A DNA stretch of 64,000 nt from Bordetella parapertussis (GTDB lineage: Bacteria; Pseudomonadota; Gammaproteobacteria; Burkholderiales; JACQAP01): positions 62,001 to 126,000 of the forward strand of contig CAMDKM010000001.1 in NCBI GenBank assembly GCA_945900965.1. The letters are read 5' to 3'. This document shows, piece after piece, positions 45,903 through 54,800 of this stretch. The position numbers were made by a program, and so were the translations under genes. The notes beneath the pieces were generated by a model. It was not told where the DNA came from and searched no databases. It saw only the letters and a program-made list of their open reading frames with translations. Position 1 is the stretch's first letter; every line of letters starts with the position of its first letter.

Positions 45903-46652
45903 ATGAATCAATTCGATATGAAAGGCCGCAGTGCCATTGTCACGGGGGGCGCTTCCGGCATCGGGCTTGCCATCGCACAGCGGCTGGCCAAATCCGGCGC
46001 CAACGTGGCGATATGGGATATGAACGAAAAATCCATGACGGAGGCGGCCAAGTCGCTGGGTGCGGCCAAGACTCATAGCGTCAAGGTGGATGTCACCAAA
46101 CTCGGTCAGATTGAAGCCGCATTCAAATCCACCGTGGCCGCCTTCGGAAAAATCGATGCGCTGGTGTGTTCCGCCGGTATCGCCGGCGTGAACGCGCCGA
46201 GCTGGGAAATACCGGCCGATGACTGGCTGCGCGTGCACGACATCAACCTTAACGGCGTGTTCTACTGCTGCCGCACGGTTATTCCGCACATGATCAAGAA
46301 CAACTACGGTCGCATCGTCAACATTGCCTCGGTCGCCGGCAAGGAAGGCAATCCCAACGCAGCCGCCTACAGTTCATCGAAGGCGGCGGTGATTGGCCTC
46401 ACCAAGTCGCTGGGCAAGGAAACCGCCAAGAACGGCATCACGGTCAATTGCGTGACCCCGGCAGCAGTCAGGACGCCGATTTTCGAACAGGTTCCGCAGA
46501 GCCATATCGATTACATGCTCTCCAAGATTCCGATGGGCCGCTTTGGCTTGGTCGAGGAAATCGCCGCCACGGTGGTGTGGGCCTGCACGGAAGATTGCTC
46601 CTTCACCACTGCCGCGACGTTCGATTTGTCGGGGGGAAGAGCAACGTACTAA
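45903..46652 (+). CDS. SDR-family oxidoreductase (FabG-like)
   Basis: 249 residues, NAD(P)-dependent. TGGASGIG cofactor motif, CSAGIAG, the catalytic Ser in NIASVAG and YSSSK (Tyr-x-x-x-Lys), with a typical C-terminal substrate loop. Start ATG with GGGAGAG upstream. It is followed at 43 bases by a zinc alcohol dehydrogenase, likely in one catabolic operon. The substrate cannot be told from sequence; FabG-like members often act on 3-hydroxyacyl-CoA or sugar acids. Confidence 0.92.
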   Translation: MNQFDMKGRSAIVTGGASGIGLAIAQRLAKSGANVAIWDMNEKSMTEAAKSLGAAKTHSVKVDVTKLGQIEAAFKSTVAAFGKIDALVCSAGIAGVNAPSWEIPADDWLRVHDINLNGVFYCCRTVIPHMIKNNYGRIVNIASVAGKEGNPNAAAYSSSKAAVIGLTKSLGKETAKNGITVNCVTPAAVRTPIFEQVPQSHIDYMLSKIPMGRFGLVEEIAATVVWACTEDCSFTTAATFDLSGGRATY

Positions 46653-46654
46653 GC

Positions 46655-46690
46655 GTGAGGGGCGAGGGACTCGGGTCGAGGAACGAGGGG
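46655..46690 (+). repeat. GAGGGGCGAGG-type repeat arm, also supplying a ribosome site
   Basis: GTGAGGGGCGAGGGACTCGG plus GTCGAGGAACGAGGGG: one arm of the repeat type seen at 22.8 kb, here without a facing arm. Its last GAGGGG lies 5 bases before the alcohol dehydrogenase ATG and is its only plausible Shine-Dalgarno sequence. Confidence 0.65.
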
Positions 46691-46695
46691 AAAAC

Positions 46696-47820
46696 ATGAA
46701 GATCAGGGCGGCAGTGATTCGGCAGATGGGATTGCCGCAACCGTATGCGGACAGCAAACCGATGCAGATCGAGGAAGTTGATCTCGACAAGCCCGGTGAG
46801 CGGGAGGTGCTGGTCCAGATAAAAGCCGCGAGCCTGTGCCATTCGGATCTATCGACGGTAAACGCCGACCGGCCGCGACCGATGCCGATGGTGCTAGGCC
46901 ATGAGGCCTCGGGTATCGTGCAGGAAATCGGTCACGGGGTGAACGATCTGCAAGTCGGCGATCACGTCGCTCTGGTGTTTGCGCCCAGTTGCGGCCAGTG
47001 CATGTCATGCATCGAAGGCCATCCCGGACGCTGCGAGCCAGGACAGCAAGCCAATGGCGCGGGGAAACTGCTCAATGCGGGTATGCGCCTGCATCAGCAC
47101 GGCAAGGATGTCTATCATCACGTCGGCGTTTCCGCTTTCGCTGAATACTGCGTGGTCAATCGCGGCTCGCTGGTAAAAATCGACAAGGAACTTCCCTTCG
47201 ACGAAGCGGCATTGTTCGGATGCGCGGTGCTGACCGGTGTAGGCGCGGTATTTAATACCGCTCAGGTATTCCCGGGCGCGAAGGTCGCGGTGCTGGGACT
47301 GGGCGGCGTGGGACTTAACTCCCTGCTCGGATCCATCGTGGCTGGCGCCCAGCAAATTGTTGCCATCGACTTGCATGACGACAAACTCGTCCTGGCCAAA
47401 CAACTGGGCGCCACCCACACGGTCAATGCGCGAGCACCGGACGCCATCCAGCAGGTCAAGGATATGACCGGCGGCGGGGTGCATTTCGCTTTCGAAATGG
47501 CCGGCTCGGTTCAAGCAATGGAATTGGCCTATCGCATCACCCGCCGCGGCGGCACCACTGTCTCCGCAGGCTTACCACACCCCGATCACCGCTGGCCGCT
47601 GCAGCACGTCAACATGGTTGCCGAAGAGCGCACCATCAAAGGCAGCTACATGGGTTCCTGCGTGCCGACGCGCGACGTGCCTCGCTATATCGACCTGTAT
47701 CGACGGGGCATGTTGCCGGTGAACAAGCTGATGAGCGACCACATCAAACTCGAAGAAATCAACGTCGGTTTCGATCGCCTGGCCTCCGGCCACACCGTGC
47801 GCCAGATCATCATGATGTAA
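46696..47820 (+). CDS. Zinc-dependent alcohol dehydrogenase family protein
   Basis: 374 residues, medium-chain dehydrogenase. Catalytic zinc Cys in SLCHSD and His in GHEASG, structural-zinc cysteines CGQCMSCIEGHPGRC, Rossmann motif GLGGVGLNSLLG. Class III/NAD-dependent type. Likely substrate an alcohol or aldehyde in the same pathway as the SDR. The longer frame to 46543 overlaps the SDR gene and is rejected. Confidence 0.92.
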   Translation: MKIRAAVIRQMGLPQPYADSKPMQIEEVDLDKPGEREVLVQIKAASLCHSDLSTVNADRPRPMPMVLGHEASGIVQEIGHGVNDLQVGDHVALVFAPSCGQCMSCIEGHPGRCEPGQQANGAGKLLNAGMRLHQHGKDVYHHVGVSAFAEYCVVNRGSLVKIDKELPFDEAALFGCAVLTGVGAVFNTAQVFPGAKVAVLGLGGVGLNSLLGSIVAGAQQIVAIDLHDDKLVLAKQLGATHTVNARAPDAIQQVKDMTGGGVHFAFEMAGSVQAMELAYRITRRGGTTVSAGLPHPDHRWPLQHVNMVAEERTIKGSYMGSCVPTRDVPRYIDLYRRGMLPVNKLMSDHIKLEEINVGFDRLASGHTVRQIIMM

Positions 47821-47828
47821 AGGCTTAA

Positions 47829-48026
47829 GGATAAGCTCAACGCAAAGGAGGCGGAGGTCGCAAAGAAATGCAATGCGAAAGGAGCATTTTGTTTCGACTT
47901 CTCGATCTGGAAACTGGGTAATTGCAATGTATTGACTGGAATTATGCTTTCTTGTTCTGTCTTCGGTTTTCTTTGCGTACTTTGCGATCTTTGCGTCTTT
48001 GCGTCTTTGCGTTGAGATTCTCTTTT
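47829..48026. repeat. GCAAAG-family inverted-repeat element, about 198 bp
   Basis: Left arm 47829-47865 starts GGATAAGCTCAACGCAAAGG, the right arm 47968-48026 ends CTTTGCGTTGAGATTCTC. The ends pair as AAGCTCAACGCAAAG with its complement CTTTGCGTTGAG. A 102-base interior separates them. It is the best-preserved small copy. Confidence 0.88.
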
Positions 48027-48036
48027 GACATACTCA

Positions 48037-49101
48037 ATGAACAATACAAACCGTTACCGCGCCGAAGATCTCGTGCGCTTCGCCGCCGCCCTGCTTGAAA
48101 AAGCCGGGTTGCAAGCCGACAAATGCAAAGTCGTCGCCAAAATTCTGGTGGAAGGAGATTTGCTCGGCCATAACACCCATGGTTTGCATTTGCTGGCTCC
48201 TTACTTGAATGACCTGGAAAAAGGTGGCATGACCAAGTCCGGTCAGCCGCGTGTGATTGCGGATTTTCCCGCGGCGGTCACCTGGGATGGCATGCGCCTG
48301 CCCGGAACCTGGCTCACCGCGCGCGCCATCGACCTGGCGCTGGAACGGGCGAAAAAACTCGGCACCTGCACGGTGGCCATTCGTCGCAGCCATCACATCG
48401 CCTGTCTGGCCGCATATCTGAAACGCGTCACCGATCAGGGCATGATGGTCATGCTGATTTCCTCCGGTCCCGAAACCGGGGGTGTGGTTCCGCACGGTGG
48501 ACGCGGGAGCGGCGTGTACACCCCCAATCCTATCGCAGCAGCATGGCCGACCGAGAGCGATCCGGTGATGATCGACGTATCGATGTCCATTACCACCCAT
48601 GGGCTCACGGGGCGCATGAACAAGGAAGGTCGCAAGTTGCCCGGCAAGTGGGTGGTCGACGCGGACGGCAATGCCACGGACGACCCATCTGTCATGTTCC
48701 GCGAACCCAAAGGCGCGCTACTGCCGCTGGGCGGCATCGATCACGGACACAAGGGTTATGCGCTCGGATTGATGGTAGAAGCATTGACCGGCGGACTGGC
48801 CGGCCACGGCCGGGCCGACCCCAACGAAGGCTGGTCGGCGAATGTCTTCGTGCAAGTGTTCGATCCGGCCCTGTTTGGCGGCAAGGAAGACTTCGTGCGG
48901 CAGACCGAGTGGCTGTCCAATGCCTGCCGCGCCACACCGCCGCGCGCCGGATTCGACCGGGTGCGCCTGCCCGGTGAAGCGGGCCTGCGCCGCCGAGAGA
49001 AACAACTCAAGGAAGGCATCGACCTTTATCCGAGCATTCTGCCGACGCTGACATTCTGGAGCGAGAAACTGGGCGTTGCCGTGCCTTCTTCTGTCGCATG
49101 A
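48037..49101 (+). CDS. Malate/L-lactate/ureidoglycolate dehydrogenase family (LDH2) protein
   Basis: 354 residues. LDH2/MDG fold: LVEGDLLGHNTHGLHLLAPYLND, the RRSHHIACLAAYL catalytic-His segment, GVYTPNPIAAAWPT and GHKGYALGLMVEALTGGLAG. NAD(P)-dependent oxidation of a 2-hydroxy acid. No strong ribosome site precedes the chosen ATG, which lies 10 bases after the GCAAAG element. Its 3' end overlaps a 43-bp tandem repeat that includes the stop codon. Confidence 0.88.
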   Translation: MNNTNRYRAEDLVRFAAALLEKAGLQADKCKVVAKILVEGDLLGHNTHGLHLLAPYLNDLEKGGMTKSGQPRVIADFPAAVTWDGMRLPGTWLTARAIDLALERAKKLGTCTVAIRRSHHIACLAAYLKRVTDQGMMVMLISSGPETGGVVPHGGRGSGVYTPNPIAAAWPTESDPVMIDVSMSITTHGLTGRMNKEGRKLPGKWVVDADGNATDDPSVMFREPKGALLPLGGIDHGHKGYALGLMVEALTGGLAGHGRADPNEGWSANVFVQVFDPALFGGKEDFVRQTEWLSNACRATPPRAGFDRVRLPGEAGLRRREKQLKEGIDLYPSILPTLTFWSEKLGVAVPSSVA

Positions 49102-49174
49102 CACAACAACAATACAAGCTCTCACCGCGGATTCTGTCGCATGACGCAACAACAATACAAGCTCTCACCGCAGA
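49089..49174. repeat. 43-bp tandem direct duplication at the LDH2 stop codon
   Basis: TTCTGTCGCATGACACAACA begins at 49089 and recurs at 49132 with about two differences over 43 bases. The first copy contains the LDH2 stop codon and the second lies entirely downstream, running into the GCGGAGGAC repeat. It looks like a recent slippage duplication. Confidence 0.85.
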
Positions 49175-49321
49175 GGACGCGGAGGAAAAACGAGTCGATG
49201 AACGAAGCGATGGAAAAGGTTTCATACTTCAAATGCATTTGGTCATTTGAACATTCTTACCTGAGCGTTGAAACTTGAATTCTTGCGCTTCCTCCGCGTC
49301 CTCCGCGTCCTCTGCGGTGAG
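49164..49321. repeat. Intergenic inverted repeat, GCGGAGGAC type
   Basis: Left arm CTCACCGCAGAGGACGCGGA (49164-49186), right arm TCCTCCGCGTCCTCTGCGGT (49291-49321); ends pair over about 19 bases. Spacer about 105 bases. Same architecture as the GCAAAG elements. Confidence 0.82.
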
Positions 49322-49346
49322 CGTGGTTCTTTATTCCCACATCTAA

Positions 49347-50228
49347 ATGCGAACACCCGCCCAACATCGCAAGGGCATCGCGTTCATGCTGGGCGCGACG
49401 CTATGCTGGGCCACCGCCGGTGTCCTGGTGCGCAATATGGAAGTCACCGACGGCTGGACAATCACCTTCTGGCGTTCGTTTTTCATGAGCGTCTTTCTCA
49501 TCGTCGTCTTGTCGATCCAGCATGGCACCCGTCTGCCGCGGCGCATTCTTGCCATGGGTTGGCCAGGGGTCATCTCGGGTTTTCTGTTCGCCGGGATGAT
49601 GATCTGCTTCATTCTCGCCCTGTCGTTGACCACGGTTGCCAACACCCTGGTGGTAGGCAGCATCTCGCCTTTTGTAGCGGCTTTGTGTGGCTGGATTTTC
49701 CTCGGCGAAAAGGTCGCGACGCGCACCTGGCTCACGATGTTGGCGGCCATTGCCGGCATCACCGTGATGTTCTTTGATTCCCTGAGCGCGGGTGGTTGGG
49801 CAGGCAATCTAATTGCCTTGTGTATACCCCTGGGTTTCGGCATCAATGTCGTGCTCTTGCGAAAGCATCGCACCGCGATCGACATGGCGCCATCCATTCT
49901 GCTCGCCGGGGTTTTTTCCGCGCTGATTGCGCTGCCCTTTGCGCTGCCTCTTGCCGTAAGCACCGGCGACCTGCTCCTGCTGTCCGTCATGGGCACGATC
50001 CAGCTCGGCATCGGGCTATTGCTGATGATGGTGGCCGTGCGCCATCTTTCCTCGGCCGAGATCGGCCTGCTCTCGCTGCTTGAAATCGTGTTCGGCACGC
50101 TGTCGGTCTGGGTTCTGATCGGCGAACGTCCGAGCCAGGCCGCATTGATTGGCGGCGCCGCGGTATTGGCGGCACTACTGGTCAATCACCTCGCAGGCAT
50201 CCGTCGGTCTTCGGCAGAATCAAATTGA
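49347..50228 (+). CDS. DMT-superfamily (EamA) transporter
   Basis: 293 residues with ten predicted membrane helices and two EamA repeats (first from GIAFMLGATLCWATAGVLV, second from GGWAGNLIALCIPLGFGINVV; the second ends SLLEIVFGTLSVWVLIGE). A drug/metabolite exporter of unknown substrate. Cotranscribed position before RraA suggests export or import of a catabolic intermediate, which is inference. Confidence 0.92.
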   Translation: MRTPAQHRKGIAFMLGATLCWATAGVLVRNMEVTDGWTITFWRSFFMSVFLIVVLSIQHGTRLPRRILAMGWPGVISGFLFAGMMICFILALSLTTVANTLVVGSISPFVAALCGWIFLGEKVATRTWLTMLAAIAGITVMFFDSLSAGGWAGNLIALCIPLGFGINVVLLRKHRTAIDMAPSILLAGVFSALIALPFALPLAVSTGDLLLLSVMGTIQLGIGLLLMMVAVRHLSSAEIGLLSLLEIVFGTLSVWVLIGERPSQAALIGGAAVLAALLVNHLAGIRRSSAESN

Positions 50229-50235
50229 AACCAAG

Positions 50236-50283
50236 AGCGTTGACGCAAAGGCCGCAGAGGACGAGCAAGAAAGGTCGCAAAGT
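50236..50283. repeat. GCAAAG-family left arm (solitary, degenerate)
   Basis: GAGCGTTGACGCAAAGGCCG followed by AGGTCGCAAAG. No complementary arm in the short gap before rraA-like. Confidence 0.65.
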
Positions 50284-50333
50284 AAATCGCGGAATTGAGC
50301 ATTGGGGAAATACTGGGTAAGGTCCCAAATGTC

Positions 50334-50351
50334 ATTCCCTGCGTCGGGAAT
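50334..50351. repeat. dRS3-like repeat, short-centre copy
   Basis: ATTCCC-TGCGTC-GGGAAT: the same ends as the 28345 copy, with 6 instead of 8 central bases and the same TGTC prefix. Confidence 0.65.
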
Positions 50352-50366
50352 TTTCGGGAGATTAAG

Positions 50367-51011
50367 ATGGACCTTCAGAAGCGTCTGGAAAAATGTTACG
50401 CCGCAGCGGTACACGACGTGTTGCGTGCCATGGGCCACGGAAACTGCGTCTTACCCCCGTCGATCAAGCCGCTCGATCCCGCCAAAAAGCTCGCCGGGGA
50501 GGTCTACACGGTAAGCGGTCACTTCGACGCCAGTCTTGACGCTCACAAGACCCTTCTGGAATGGACGGGCCTGCTATCGAAGGCGCCACCGGGTAAAGTA
50601 CTAGTCTGCCAGCCCAATACCCATACGGTCGCGCTGATGGGTGAACTGTCCGCCGAAACCCTCAAGAACAAAGGCGTGCTGGGCTACGTGGTGGATGGCG
50701 GCTGCCGGGATACCGATTTCATTCTCAACCTGGGTTTTCCGGTGTTTCGCAGCTTCAACACCCCCGCAGACATCGTCGGCCGCTGGATTCCCGATGGCTT
50801 CGGCCAGCCGATCGTGATCGGAGAAGTCACGATTCACAGCGGCGACTGGTTGCTCGCCGACCGCGACGGGGTGGTGGTCATCCCAGGCCGCATCGCCGCC
50901 GATGTCGTCACACGCACCGAAGAAGTACTCGGTACCGAAAACAAGATACGCCACGCCATCCTGAGCGGCATGGACCCCCAGCAGGCCTACCTTAAGTTCG
51001 GCAAGTTCTGA
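50367..51011 (+). CDS. RraA-family protein
   Basis: 214 residues. The fold of RraA and of 4-hydroxy-4-methyl-2-oxoglutarate/4-carboxy-4-hydroxy-2-oxoadipate aldolase, with VVDGGCRDTDFILNLGFPVF as the phosphate/oxalate-binding Arg-Asp motif. In catabolic neighbourhoods, as here, such proteins are usually pyruvate aldolases or related lyases, not RNase E inhibitors. GGGAG precedes the ATG. Confidence 0.88.
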   Translation: MDLQKRLEKCYAAAVHDVLRAMGHGNCVLPPSIKPLDPAKKLAGEVYTVSGHFDASLDAHKTLLEWTGLLSKAPPGKVLVCQPNTHTVALMGELSAETLKNKGVLGYVVDGGCRDTDFILNLGFPVFRSFNTPADIVGRWIPDGFGQPIVIGEVTIHSGDWLLADRDGVVVIPGRIAADVVTRTEEVLGTENKIRHAILSGMDPQQAYLKFGKF

Positions 51012-51060
51012 CAGGACGAACGGACCCGCCGGACCATTTCTGCTCTCCGCCCCAAGGCTG

Positions 51061-51089
51061 TTGACCGATTAGACTGGAACGTCTAGTCT
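51061..51089 (+). promoter_or_regulatory. Promoter with overlapping palindromic operator before tetR-RND operon
   Basis: -35 TTGACC (51061-51066), 17-bp spacer, -10 TAGTCT (51084-51089). The spacer and -10 hold TAGAC-N6-GTCTA (51070-51085), the sort of inverted repeat bound by TetR-family dimers. The gene behind it is a TetR repressor, so autorepression is likely. Confidence 0.65.
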
Positions 51090-51166
51090 TGCCGCCTTTC
51101 GGAAACTCGGTACGGCCTGCCAGCCGCGCCGCGCCCCAACCCTTCACGGACAAAACTGCGGTCATC

Positions 51167-51784
51167 ATGGCTCAACCCTCCGGACGCGTCGATTCTCTTC
51201 CGGACAAACGGGCGCACATGCTCGCCGTGGCCGAAAAGGTTTTTCTTTCCGAAGGTTATCACGCGAGCATGGATACGATCGCGGCGCGCGCGAAGGTTGC
51301 CAAACAGACGGTTTATAACCATTTTGGCAGCAAGGAAGGCTTGTTCGAGGCGGTCATCCGGCAGATGGCCGGTAGCGTTGTCGTGTCGCTGGGCGAGCCG
51401 CAAGCCTCGATGCGAGCGGCGTTGCTGGGTTTTGCCAAGGCCATTCGGGCCCGCACGCTTTCTCCCGAAGGCATTGGCGTGTACCGGGCCCTGGTTGCGG
51501 AAGCGCCTCGCTTCCCTTCGCTGGCCCGGCTGATTTACAAGACGGGACAGCAGGCCGCGCAAGAGGCGCTTGCGAAATTCTTGGATCGGCGCATGGCGAG
51601 CAAGGAAATACGCAAGACCGACTCGCAGTTCGCCGCGCAGATGTTGATGAGCATGCTGACGGGTTATGAAAGAGCGCGTTTGCTTTACGGCATCAAGGAC
51701 AATGGGGGCCGGGCAGACGAGCAGCAGCAATGCGAACGGATAGTGGATTGTTTTTTGCGCACTCTCGATACGGTAAGCAGTTAA
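51167..51784 (+). CDS. TetR/AcrR-family transcriptional regulator
   Basis: 205 residues: N-terminal helix-turn-helix (AEKVFLSEGYHASMDTIAARAKVAKQTVYNHFGSKEGLF) and a C-terminal ligand domain of the TetR_C AefR-like type. It is followed 27 bases later by the RND fusion gene, whose expression it should control. An alternative upstream start at 51089 would put the promoter -10 inside the gene, so I prefer this one. Confidence 0.92.
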   Translation: MAQPSGRVDSLPDKRAHMLAVAEKVFLSEGYHASMDTIAARAKVAKQTVYNHFGSKEGLFEAVIRQMAGSVVVSLGEPQASMRAALLGFAKAIRARTLSPEGIGVYRALVAEAPRFPSLARLIYKTGQQAAQEALAKFLDRRMASKEIRKTDSQFAAQMLMSMLTGYERARLLYGIKDNGGRADEQQQCERIVDCFLRTLDTVSS

Positions 51785-51811
51785 GAATAGCCATAACACT
51801 GGAGGACGGAA

Positions 51812-54800
51812 ATGCTACGCAGTTATGTTGATTTCATCGTTAAGTTCCGCTGGATCGTAATCATCGTCGTGCTGGGTCTGACCGCGTTCTTGAGTTCAAA
51901 AGGCGGCAACCTCACCGTTATTATCGATCCGAACAACATCGTGCCGCGTTCGCATCCGTTCATCGCCACCACCCTGAAAGTGGAAGAGGTGTTCGGTTCG
52001 CGTTACGTCGCGGTGATCGGCATCACGCCGAAACAGGGCGATGTGTTCCAGCCCTTTGTGCTGGAGAAGGTGCAGCGCATCACCAACAAACTGCGCGAAA
52101 CCCCGCGTATCGTCAAGACCAACATCCTTTCCCTTTCCGCGCGCCGCGCCAAGGATATCCGCGGCACCAAGGACGGCATGGAGGTCAAGCAGATGATGGC
52201 CGACGTGCCCGTCACGCCGGAGCAGATGGCGGCCTTGAAGGACGCCCTGCAACGCAACACCGCGTATATGAATTCCGTTGTCTCCAACGACTGGAAGACC
52301 ACGGTCATCCTGGCTGAAGTGCGCGACAGAAAGCCCACCGACAGCGCCGAGGTCAAGGGCGGCTTCTCGTTCGTGGCAAACAAGATCAACGCCATTGTTG
52401 ATGCCGAGCGCGATGACACGGTTGACGTCATGGTCAGCGGTTATCCGCCCTTCCTGTCCATGTTCGAGAAATTCGCCGGCCGCACGCCCATATTGCTGCT
52501 GGCCGCGCTGGTGATCATCGGCCTCATCCATTACGAAGCCTTCCGCACCTGGCAAGGCCTGATTCTGCCACTGGTGACCCCGCTGGTGGCGGTGGAGTGG
52601 AGCAAGGGCTTCATGGGACTTGCCGGTGTGCCGCTGGATATTTTCAATATGTCCACGCCGATTCTGATTCTTGCGGTGGGCGCGGGTCATGCGGTGCAGC
52701 TATTGAAACGTTATTACGAAGAGTACCTGCGCATCAATCCCAAGCCTGACGTCGATATCGACGGCTTATGGAGCAAGACGGGCAAGACTGAAAAAATCGC
52801 GCTGTGGGCCGGTTTTGCCACCTTGTATTGCGCGCTGTTTTTCTTCAGATGGCAGGCTGGAATCGCCGGCACGCTTACTTCGCTGTTAGGGCTCAAGGGT
52901 GGCGCCGTCACAGCGGGCCTCGTCGTGGCGTTCTTCGTGTTCGGCTATGCCTCTTACTTCGTCTTTGGCGGCGCCTGGCGACTGATCCGCTTCTGGCTGA
53001 AGCCCCGCGCCTATGCCAGCGATCGCGATATCCGCACCAACCGCGAGGCCGTGGTCGAATCCATCACCAAAATCGGCCCGGTCATGATGACCGCCGGTAT
53101 CGTGGCGGCCTGCGGATTCTTCTCGCTGGCCATCTTCGACATTATTTCCATCCAGGTCTTCGGTATCTTTTCCGGCATGGGCATTCTGAGCGTGCTGATT
53201 GTGGAAATGACCTTCATTCCGGCGCTACGGGCCATTCTGCCGCCGCCCGGCAAGAAGGAGGCGCGCATGGAAAGCGAAGAACGCATCTGGGACCGGCTCA
53301 CCGGTTTCTACGCTCGCACCATTACCGGCCCAAACCGCGGTCGCCTGTTTATCATCGCCAGCGTGGTGATCGTACTCTCGGTCATCGGCATGAGTCGCCT
53401 GGGCGTGGAAAGTTCGCTCAAGAAATATTTCGATCGCGATCTGCCCCTGCTGGTGCAGGACCGCATGCTCAACGACCGCATGGCCGGCACCAACAACGTG
53501 TATGTGATGATCGAGGGGGAAAAGCCCGACGATATCAAGGACCCGGCGGTGCTCAAGGCCATGGACAGGCTGCAGACCTTCATCAGCGAGCAGCCCCATA
53601 TCGGCAAGGTTATGTCGCTGGCGGAGTTCATCAAGCGCATGAACCAGTCCATGAACAACAACGATCCGGCCTTCTTCAAGATTCCGGACAGCCAGGCCAC
53701 CATCGCCGAATTCATGCTGCTCTACTCCATGTCCGGTGAGCCCGGCGATTTCGACACCTACGTCGATTACGAATACCGGATGGCCAATATGGTGGTGTTC
53801 TCACACAGCGACAGCACGGTGCACATGCTGGCCATGTGGGAAAAAGCCAAGGAATTCGCCAAGAAGGAATTCCCGCCGCACATCAAGGTCAATATCGGCG
53901 GCAGCGTGGCGCAGTCCGCGGCCATCACGGAAGTCATCGTGAAGGACAAGATCCTCAACGTCGTGCAGATCGCCGGTGTAGTGTTCCTGATCGCCTCGCT
54001 GGTGTTCCGCTCCTTCGTGGCGGGCGCGCTGGTGATTACGCCGCTGCTGCTCTCGGTGCTGGTGAACATGGGCCTGCTCGGCTGGATGGGCCTGCACTTG
54101 AACGTGCCCGTGGCGCTGACCTCGGCGCTGGCCATTGGCATCGGCGCGGACTACGCCATCTACATGTTGTTCCGACTGCGTGAAGAGTTAGGCAAGGGGA
54201 CGGAAGAAAACAAAGCCTTCCATACCGTGCTCACCACCGCCGGCAAGGCCTGCCTGTTTGTAGCCTCCGCGGTCGCGGGCGGTTATGCCGTACAGGCGCT
54301 CTCGCGCGGTTATTACCCGCACACCTGGAACGCCATTCTCATTGGCACCGCCATGCTGGTCAGCGTCACCGCGGCACTTACCGTCATGCCGGCGCTGGTG
54401 CATAAATTCCGTCCCAAGTTCATGTTTAATGGAGCATCCAAAGTGAAGAAATCTTCTTTTGCCCCCGTCGCCGTGGCCATTGCCGGCCTGGCCCTGCTGT
54501 TTACCGCCCTGCCCGATTCCGTTTACGCGCAGACCCCTCTGGAGATCATGGAAAAGAATTTCATGGTCAACAAGTATTCGGATTCGGTTTCGAAGACCAC
54601 CATGACGCTGACCAACAAGCAAAATAAACAGCGCGTGCGCAAGACTTTCGGCACCTCGAAGCTGCAAGGCAACGGCATCGACAACATGCGCATGACCCGT
54701 TTCCTGGAACCCACTGACGTGAAAGGCACGGTGTCGCTGCTGATCGAACACTCGGACAAGGACGACGACATCTGGATCTACCTGCCCAGCACCAAAAAAG

